This document shows, in pieces, positions 1 through 4,729 of a stretch of DNA of 5,006 nt (position 1 is the first letter of the stretch; each line of letters opens with the position of its first letter). Source of the DNA: Prevotella sp. CAG:485 (GTDB taxonomy: Bacteria > Bacteroidota > Bacteroidia > Bacteroidales > Muribaculaceae); assembly GCA_000437495.1 (NCBI GenBank), contig FR897839.1, positions 1 through 5,006 on the forward strand. Direction: 5' to 3'. Under the pieces are notes generated by a model that was given only the letters and a program-made list of their open reading frames with translations, was not told the origin of the DNA and made no database searches. Made by a program: the position numbers and the translations under genes.

Positions 1-10
1 TGCCACGGAA

Positions 11-337
11 TTACGCCGCTGCCCCGATGTAGATTACATCAATATTTCCGTTGTGGGTATAGGAGAGTTCGGTGAGGGCTGCGAGGTTATCGCCCTCAAT
101 GATAAGATGGTTGGGGGCAGCGGGATTATCGGAGATTATGGGATGCACTTTGCTGTCGTTTCGCTCTACAAGGATAGGTAGCTCTTCCCGAAGTCGCTCT
201 TCAATATCTTCGGGCTTTTCCTCCCATACCAAACCATATTTCTTATGGCCACGGATAAGTTCCAGCAATGCGGTTTTCTCCTCGTTGCTCAAACCTTCCA
301 ATGTCTGTATCTTTCGAGCCAATTCAGTTTTATTCAT
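11..337 (-). CDS. Truncated N-terminal fragment of a type III (Mod) site-specific DNA methyltransferase
   Basis: Type III Mod subunits recognise the target and methylate adenine N6 using S-adenosylmethionine; they also guide the Res helicase-nuclease. Seen here: a charged helical N-terminus (residues 1-30), the family-typical stretch around KYGLVWEEKPED (33-44), and HLIIEGDNLAALTEL (77-91) followed by NIDVIYI (98-104). In full-length relatives this last strand leads directly into the catalytic DPPY motif (motif IV, which comes early in this beta-class order). Here it is replaced by Gly-Ala-Ala-Ala and a TAA stop (11-13). The family is normally over 500 residues; this frame has 108, so the catalytic and target-recognition parts are missing. 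The ATG at 335-337 is preceded by AT-rich sequence. The break could be an insertion-element boundary, a recombination point, or an assembly join at the window edge; the sequence alone does not decide. As drawn, the product should be inactive. Confidence 0.8.
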   Translation of the reverse strand: MNKTELARKIQTLEGLSNEEKTALLELIRGHKKYGLVWEEKPEDIEERLREELPILVERNDSKVHPIISDNPAAPNHLIIEGDNLAALTELSYTHNGNIDVIYIGAAA

Positions 338-492
338 GGCTATTATGATTTAAATAAGCGAGACTTCCGGAGAGCATCTGAAGGCTGACCAAAGCCGGTA
401 ACAACTGCTCGGGAGTTTCAAAAAGGGTGTCAGCTCGCGCTGTAAATCTTTTTGTTAAAAGGTCATTCTCAGATTTCGATGTTAGGTAAGTG

Positions 493-500
493 CAAAGTTA
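493..500 (-). promoter_or_regulatory. Candidate Bacteroidetes -7 promoter element for the methyltransferase gene
   Basis: The minus strand reads TAACTTTGC, an exact match to the TAnnTTTGY -7 consensus used by the primary sigma factor of Bacteroidetes, within AT-rich sequence. A good TTTG -33 box at 19-21 nt upstream is not seen, which lowers confidence. Transcription would start near 486 and leave a leader of about 150 nt before the ATG at 337. Confidence 0.45.
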
Positions 501-544
501 ATAAATTTTTGTGAGAAATGGTGCATGATTTTTGAACAATTTAT

Positions 545-562
545 CGACATTGGTTTATGTCG
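545..562. repeat. Perfect 6-bp inverted repeat CGACAT/ATGTCG with 6-nt spacer
   Basis: CGACAT (545-550) and ATGTCG (557-562) are exact reverse complements around TGGTTT. On the minus strand the repeat is followed by AT-rich sequence rather than a clean T run, so it is at best a weak terminator for transcripts coming from the receptor. It also sits about 45 bp upstream of the candidate -7 element at 493-500, where a regulator could bind. Neither role is shown. Confidence 0.4.
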
Positions 563-620
563 CCGGTTCCCGGAAAGGGGTGAATCGGAATTGAGGCAAT
601 GGAATGATAAAATCTGTGTT

Positions 621-643
621 TTGCCGACGTAAATGTCAGGCAA
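621..643. repeat. Short imperfect hairpin
   Basis: TTGCCGAC (621-628) can pair with GTC-A-GGCAA (635-643), leaving one bulged A and a 6-nt loop. No T run follows on either strand, so it does not look like an intrinsic terminator. It marks the left edge of the GC-rich block. Confidence 0.3.
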
Positions 644-750
644 TCAGATGCCGAGCTGCTGGTTCTGCTGCGCGAGGGACACGGCTTCTCCCCGAAGGGC
701 ACACGCAAAGCCGCTGTGCCGGAGATTCCCTTTCTGCGCAGCTGCCTCTG

Positions 751-813
751 ATGGGAGGCATGGGAGGTATGGGCGTTTTGGGATGGATGGGAATTTTGGG
801 AGTTATGGGACAA
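751..813. repeat. Seven-copy degenerate 9-bp tandem repeat
   Basis: Seven consecutive 9-bp units begin at 751, 760, 769, 778, 787, 796 and 805. Each starts (A/T)TGGG and has a variable last four bases; examples are ATGGGAGGC, ATGGGAGGT, TTGGGATGG and ATGGGACAA. The strict 9-bp register keeps one frame open, which would read as Met/Leu-Gly-X triplets on the plus strand and as a Ser-His/Gln-X pattern on the minus strand, but no credible gene surrounds it. It lies 45 bases downstream of the receptor stop. Slippage-prone arrays of this kind usually vary in copy number between strains. Confidence 0.85.
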
Positions 814-857
814 GCTACTTTAGCTAACTATTCCTATTTTAGATTTTAAGATACGTT

Positions 858-3395
858 TTATTTCAAGATGCCGGAGGCTGCGGAGCCGGAAACGCCGGGC
901 TCGTTGTCACGTGTTACCTTTTTGCCGAAGCCGAAGGTGTAAGTGACATATATCTGTATCAGCGCATGACTGCTGCCATTATAAACCTGTTCAACGGTGT
1001 CGTAATACTTGCTGCGCATTGTCCTTCGGTCGCCGCGCCAGTTCCAGCGCGTCATGTCAATAATATTTGCTTTGAGGTTCCAGTTGGAATTAGCCCAGCC
1101 GATGGTTATGTACCAGTCGCTTTTGGACTTTACCCATACCCCGTTTATGCTGCCGTCGGGTTTGCCTTGGTCTGAGATATATGTGAGAGCAAAATTCCAG
1201 TCATTCAGATAGTAGCGTATCCGGGCATACCAGTCCACATAAGAATGATTGATATTATATGGGGTGCCGTTGTGATTCAGCGAATGACTTATCTGGCCTG
1301 TAAAAACGAGGTTGCGGTTAAGGAATCTGAGAGTCGCGCTGACGCCATAGTTTGTTTGCGAAAAGCTGCCCAATGGCTGTTTTATAGTACGTAAGATTCC
1401 GGTAGGAGAGGCTTCATAATCAAAAACATATCTATCGCCCATAATCCATGTCGTTGCGAAAGCACTGAAGCTGTAGTTGTTGTTCGGATACCATGAATAG
1501 AACAAGCCTAAATCATAGCTTTTGTCGGGCACCAGGGCCGGGTTGCCGGTATAACTCAGCAAAGGCGTGGCAGAGATAACGTTCCGGCTTTTGTAACTTG
1601 GGTCAGGTGCCCAAGTGCTGTAATGAAAGACGGTGGAAAGGGAGTGCTTTTGTTTTATGGAATACTGCAGCGAGAGGTCGAACCACGGGGCGGATGGCTT
1701 GTCGGTTAAATCGCCGAACTGCAGGCGGTCCCAATCCCATCCGAATCCGACTGTGCCACGGAAACTTCCCACACTGATGCTGTAGTTAGCCCCCACGCCG
1801 ATACGTGAAGTCTTGGCTTTGTCAAGCGACTCTACCGAACCGTTATATCGTGTGCGGTTGTATTCATAAATGCCCCTGATAAGGGTCAGTATGCTGCCAT
1901 ATCTGCCGAAATCGTGAGAATATTTCAAGTCGGCTCTGAACAGATTTGTGTTGTCGGTGGCATTGTTGAGGATAGGAGCGTATCCATTTTCCAGATATGA
2001 TGAGTTTCGCCGAGTGTGCGAATACATATATTGGGGAGTAAACGTAATTGTGTTGCTTTTAGGCAGAGAAAAGAAATAAGAGCCGTTATACGAAATAAAT
2101 TTTGACGAATTAAAAAGAGTTGAAGAATAATCCGATGCCGGATAATCGGCGGGAGTATACATCACTGTGCCACTGCGGTCATCAGGACGGCGGTCAATAC
2201 TGCCGTTAATCCGGGTGGAAGCCTGCACATTGTCAGAATTATATGTGGCAATGAAAGCAGCGAAATATTGCTGATGACTGTATTTTGAAGAAGTGGTTTT
2301 TGAATAGCGGTCGAAAGTTTTTATGTCGCCGTCGGGCTGTGGAAGTCGGTAAGTCTCAGTGAACTCAGAGCCGTTATGTTCATGGTCTGAGTTAAAACCG
2401 TAGCCCATAAGGTCGTATGTCATTTTCTTGTTCTGAAGCCTCACAATGCCGAGCAACTGTTCGGAGTAAGACAACAGATTGCCTACTCCCATTCCCTTGA
2501 CATAACCGCCGTATTCATATTTTGCCATTACATAGTTAACCGCAAATGAATATCCCTGCATGCGCGGGTCGGTCGGGTTCTGGTAATATTCCACCCGGCG
2601 CACATCCGAAATGCGCATGGCTTTCAAATCGTCGCTTGAGGCAGGGATGAAATCTATAAAAATACCAACGGGGCTTCCGGAATTTGTCGATATATTTCCC
2701 GATATTGAAACTTTAAGCTGCGGAATTCCGATATGCTCAATCAAATCTGCACCGGTTTGAGAGGCATTCTTTTGTCGGGCTGTAGGTATAAAAACAGTCT
2801 TGTCGGGGTAGACGGCAGCTGTTTTGGCCTCTACATTTACCTGACTGAGAGCAACGGCATGAATTGGCATGACAATAGTACCGCAATTGAAATTCTGACA
2901 AGAGCGATATGTGGTGATATAACCTGTGCAACTGAGTTTGGCAATTACATTACGCCGGTCGCAAGGTATTGAAAAGCGCCCTTCGGCATCGGCAATGCCG
3001 TAAGTTATTACAGCGGAGTCTTTGGGGGCAAGGAGCATTATTGTGGCCGCCGCTACCGGCATATTGTCGCTGCCCACGGCGCGTCCGTGGTAAATGAATT
3101 TGCCGTGTTGCAAAGCCTCGATGTAGAATCTGCCTCCTGACCGAATTACCGACACCGGATTCAGGCCTATGAGCTGCCGCAGCGCTTCGTAGGCATCGTT
3201 CGTACGGATGGTTGCCGTAACCGGATATTTGTCGAGTTCGTTGTAGATGAAGTTGATGTGAAGGTCGGGATGCTGCCGGGCAATCTGAGTGAGCGCATCG
3301 GCAAGAGGTGTATGATTGAAGCGGTAGCTGAACTTCTGCGCAAAGGCGTTGGCGACACAAAGCATCACCGCAAAAAGAATGATAAGGCGTTTCAT
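858..3395 (-). CDS. TonB-dependent-type outer-membrane beta-barrel receptor with STN signalling domain
   Basis: 845 residues. A signal peptide (MKRLIILFAVML..., predicted cleavage after AFA at 19) is followed by an STN-like domain (22-93), a carboxypeptidase-regulatory-like beta-sandwich (about 99-180), a plug-like region (about 185-292) containing the family patterns PDKTVFIPT and DVRRVEYYQNP, and a barrel of alternating aromatic strands (about 297-827). The end, FGFGKKV plus an 18-residue tail finishing in ILK, resembles the outer-membrane beta-barrel family PF14905. Such proteins take up or sense ligands at the outer membrane; an N-terminal STN domain is the part that touches the anti-sigma factor in Fec-type signalling. 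The ATG at 3393-3395 overlaps the anti-sigma stop (ATGA), so translation is probably coupled. No SusD-type lipoprotein gene follows, so I read it as a receptor without a SusD partner; the ligand is unknown. All four mature cysteines (145, 156, 166, 171) lie in the beta-sandwich. Confidence 0.9.
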   Translation of the reverse strand: MKRLIILFAVMLCVANAFAQKFSYRFNHTPLADALTQIARQHPDLHINFIYNELDKYPVTATIRTNDAYEALRQLIGLNPVSVIRSGGRFYIEALQHGKFIYHGRAVGSDNMPVAAATIMLLAPKDSAVITYGIADAEGRFSIPCDRRNVIAKLSCTGYITTYRSCQNFNCGTIVMPIHAVALSQVNVEAKTAAVYPDKTVFIPTARQKNASQTGADLIEHIGIPQLKVSISGNISTNSGSPVGIFIDFIPASSDDLKAMRISDVRRVEYYQNPTDPRMQGYSFAVNYVMAKYEYGGYVKGMGVGNLLSYSEQLLGIVRLQNKKMTYDLMGYGFNSDHEHNGSEFTETYRLPQPDGDIKTFDRYSKTTSSKYSHQQYFAAFIATYNSDNVQASTRINGSIDRRPDDRSGTVMYTPADYPASDYSSTLFNSSKFISYNGSYFFSLPKSNTITFTPQYMYSHTRRNSSYLENGYAPILNNATDNTNLFRADLKYSHDFGRYGSILTLIRGIYEYNRTRYNGSVESLDKAKTSRIGVGANYSISVGSFRGTVGFGWDWDRLQFGDLTDKPSAPWFDLSLQYSIKQKHSLSTVFHYSTWAPDPSYKSRNVISATPLLSYTGNPALVPDKSYDLGLFYSWYPNNNYSFSAFATTWIMGDRYVFDYEASPTGILRTIKQPLGSFSQTNYGVSATLRFLNRNLVFTGQISHSLNHNGTPYNINHSYVDWYARIRYYLNDWNFALTYISDQGKPDGSINGVWVKSKSDWYITIGWANSNWNLKANIIDMTRWNWRGDRRTMRSKYYDTVEQVYNGSSHALIQIYVTYTFGFGKKVTRDNEPGVSGSAASGILK

Positions 3396-4057
3396 TTTAC
3401 GGTCAATACGTTGTCGGTGAGTGTGATGTTGATTTGCTCAAAGTTGTTGAGCTGCTCCACAACTTCGTTGAGCGGCAGAGCCTGATTCCATTCAAAATAG
3501 AGCTGCAGCGACTTGGCGGCATCCTGATTGAACTTGACAGATGCACCGTAATACCGCGCAATGTCGGCAAGGATAGTTTCAAGGTTCTCACCTTTGAAAA
3601 CTATTGTCTGCGGCAGCGGAGCCTCCTTCTTTGCAATGGTGTCGGCATTAGCCGGGTTTCTCTCGGCAGTAATAGCCTTTTCCGGTTCCGCAGACTCGAC
3701 CGGCTGAGACTGTGCAATTTCCTTTCTCTCGCCGATATAATGAGTTACGCCAATGGTGGCGGCGACCACAGCAAGGGTGCCGACGATAGTGATGAGAATG
3801 GCGGCAGTTTTGCGCGATGCCATAAATGGGAGCCGGCGCATAAATACGCGTTTACGCTTGGTTTGCTTCGCCTCGAAGCGCTGCCATTCCTCATCAAGAT
3901 TTATCTCTGGAACAGGCGAGGAAGCGTCTGCCGTTTTGCGCAGCATATCATAGACTTCGCGTGCTTCAGGGTCGGCAAGAATCTGCTCAACCTCGGCATC
4001 GGGATAATTTTCGGGGTGCTCTAAGGCATCAAGGAGCCGGTCGATATTGTCTTTCAT
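3392..4057 (-). CDS. Short FecR-like anti-sigma factor with single membrane segment and DUF4974 domain
   Basis: 221 residues, with three parts visible. The acidic cytoplasmic N-terminus (1-65) would bind the sigma factor, and a basic patch (66-83) precedes one hydrophobic segment (about 85-107). After a periplasmic linker rich in Glu, Pro, Ala and Lys (110-150) comes a C-terminal domain (152-221; FKGENLETILADIARYYG onward, ending in ITLTDNVLTVK) that matches the DUF4974 domain found at the end of Bacteroidetes FecR proteins. The usual FecR domain of about 100 residues between membrane segment and DUF4974 is absent, which explains the short length compared with the roughly 300-400 residues common in the family. 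The gene is coupled by 4-base ATGA overlaps to the sigma gene upstream (4054-4057) and to the receptor downstream (3392-3395). The expected role is to hold the sigma factor inactive until the receptor signals. The linker contains Asp-Thr-Ile (139-141), fitting the Bacteroidetes O-glycosylation pattern D-(S/T)-(A/I/L/V/M/T). Confidence 0.88.
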   Translation of the reverse strand: MKDNIDRLLDALEHPENYPDAEVEQILADPEAREVYDMLRKTADASSPVPEINLDEEWQRFEAKQTKRKRVFMRRLPFMASRKTAAILITIVGTLAVVAATIGVTHYIGERKEIAQSQPVESAEPEKAITAERNPANADTIAKKEAPLPQTIVFKGENLETILADIARYYGASVKFNQDAAKSLQLYFEWNQALPLNEVVEQLNNFEQINITLTDNVLTVK

Positions 4058-4536
4058 TTGCGGTTGAAATTTTGACGTAAGACATCCATTGCATGACGCA
4101 AATGCTTATAGATAGCCGTTTCGCTGATGCCCAACTCTGCGGCGATTTCGCTGTAAGACATCCTAAAGGTGAAACGCATCCTCACCACCCGGCGGTCCTG
4201 TTCGGTCAACGAGTTGTCTATCAGTCCGTTGAGCCGGGCCACATCCTCCGGGTCGGGCCACTCGTCATCTTCAGTCTCGTCAATATCGAGCGCGTAGAGA
4301 TTGTTGAACCGTTCGCGCACCGAAAGATTGCGGAGATGCTTCATACAGGCAAAACGGACGCCGGTAAGCAGATAGGCGCAAGTGACGGTAGACAGATTTT
4401 CCCGCAACACCGACTCGAAGACATCGTGCACAATGTCTCTCGCTGTCTCCGGGTCATGCAGCAGGCGTATCGCCAGCGTCAGCATGGCCGGATAGTTGCT
4501 TCGGAAAAGCAGTTCTATATTGCTCTTTGTCGTCAT
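4054..4536 (-). CDS. ECF-type RNA polymerase sigma factor
   Basis: 160 residues from the ATG at 4534-4536. Region 2 (about 7-72) includes HDPETARDIVHDVFESVL (27-44), the conserved core-binding helix of ECF sigmas. An acidic linker (84-98) leads to region 4 (about 104-157), with LTEQDRRVVRMRF and the helix-turn-helix MSYSEIAAELGISETAIYKH (126-145) that contacts the -35 element. No region 1 or 3 is present, as expected for ECF sigmas. The start was chosen because the frame upstream offers only a TTG at 4561-4563, nine codons earlier, and the ATG places residue 7 directly at the family's usual start; the AT-rich TTTTAATAAGTGT precedes it. The stop overlaps the anti-sigma ATG (ATGA). It probably directs transcription of its own operon, but no target promoter is proven here. 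Confidence 0.94.
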   Translation of the reverse strand: MTTKSNIELLFRSNYPAMLTLAIRLLHDPETARDIVHDVFESVLRENLSTVTCAYLLTGVRFACMKHLRNLSVRERFNNLYALDIDETEDDEWPDPEDVARLNGLIDNSLTEQDRRVVRMRFTFRMSYSEIAAELGISETAIYKHLRHAMDVLRQNFNRK

Positions 4537-4620
4537 ACACTTATTAAAACCGCAGCTTCTCAAAAACCTAACCCCTCAGCCGCAAAAAAAATTGCACGAA
4601 AAAATTCACGGCCCGGAACT
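4537..4620 (-). promoter_or_regulatory. Leader of the sigma operon with candidate promoter
   Basis: On the minus strand this stretch holds two long T tracts (6 T at 4599-4604, 8 T at 4584-4591), then AGGGGTTAGGTTTTTG (4561-4576) and TTTTAATAA shortly before the ATG. TAGGTTTTTG resembles the TAnnTTTG -7 box with two extra T, but no TTTG box is found at the right spacing. The G-rich AGGGGTTAGG could instead be the -35 of an ECF promoter recognised by the sigma factor itself, which would make the transcript almost leaderless. Both readings are inference. Confidence 0.3.
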
Positions 4621-4627
4621 GGCGTCT
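4621..4627 (-). promoter_or_regulatory. Site complementary to the loop of the adjacent inverted repeat
   Basis: GGCGTCT (4621-4627) is the exact reverse complement of AGACGCC (4658-4664), which lies in the loop of the 16-bp inverted repeat. In a minus-strand transcript the loop bases would come first and this site 14 nt after the hairpin, so pairing would make a pseudoknot-like fold. Seven bases can match by chance; the role is unproven. Confidence 0.35.
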
Positions 4628-4641
4628 GAAAATTGCGAATA

Positions 4642-4690
4642 CCCATGGCACAAAAATAGACGCCGTAGCGATGCATTTTTGTGCCATGGG
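4642..4690. repeat. Perfect 16-bp inverted repeat with 17-nt loop
   Basis: CCCATGGCACAAAAAT (4642-4657) and ATTTTTGTGCCATGGG (4675-4690) are exact reverse complements; pairing stops at both ends. The loop (4658-4674) can form a minor CGC/GCG stem. It starts 39 nt beyond the stop of the winged-helix gene and ends 105 nt before the sigma ATG. It could end the upstream transcript, but there is no T run after the stem on either strand; the T tract is inside the 3' arm. Other options are a structured leader of the sigma operon, a DNA-binding site, or a dispersed palindromic repeat. Confidence 0.85.
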
Positions 4691-4729
4691 AGGCTCAGAA
4701 GTTAGTGCTTTGCCGATAGTTTCAGGCGG

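Larger units (their letters stand above)
338..857. other. 520-base stretch without a convincing gene, containing a repeat cassette and a promoter
   Basis: This lies between the stop of the receptor gene and the start of the methyltransferase fragment. Reading right to left it holds AT-rich sequence with a short AGCTA/TAGCT hairpin (813-825), the seven-copy 9-bp tandem repeat (751-813), a GC-rich block (about 640-750), a short hairpin (621-643), a perfect 6-bp inverted repeat (545-562), a very AT-rich segment (481-540, 28% GC) with a promoter-like element, and a roughly 150-nt leader before the methyltransferase. Several frames stay open through the GC-rich block on both strands, but none combines a credible start with a recognisable product. 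No tRNA or rRNA gene is seen. Confidence 0.7.

Noticed and set aside
1..25. Insertion-sequence terminal repeat at the left edge
   Set aside because: The sequence after the break could be an element end, but only 25 bases are visible and no known terminal repeat or target duplication can be recognised.
541..813. Minus-strand open frame rich in Ser, His, Gln and Asn starting in the repeat
   Set aside because: Low-complexity translation of the repeat followed by unrelated sequence. The ATG lies within the array and no family is recognised.
751..813. CRISPR array
   Set aside because: The units are 9 bp with no spacers and no Cas gene is present; it is a simple tandem repeat.
604..849. Plus-strand open frame through the tandem repeat (Met/Leu-Gly-X pattern)
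   Set aside because: Its openness across 751-813 follows from the 9-bp register of the repeat. The rest has no recognisable domain and no promoter or credible leader is seen.
3434..4024. Long plus-strand open frame (196 codons) opposite the anti-sigma gene
   Set aside because: The minus-strand frame has clear domains and coupled overlaps at both ends; this one is its antisense shadow.
4537..4563. TTG start giving nine extra residues to the sigma factor
   Set aside because: The extra residues (RSCGFNKC) are not part of ECF region 2, and an ATG at 4534-4536 fits the family start and has an AT-rich leader.
4093..4629. Long plus-strand open frame (178 codons) opposite the sigma gene
   Set aside because: Antisense shadow of a well-recognised ECF sigma factor with both region 2 and region 4.
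4642..4690. Ordinary rho-independent terminator of the winged-helix gene
   Set aside because: The stem is long enough, but no T run follows it in the minus-strand direction, so I list it as an inverted repeat of open function.
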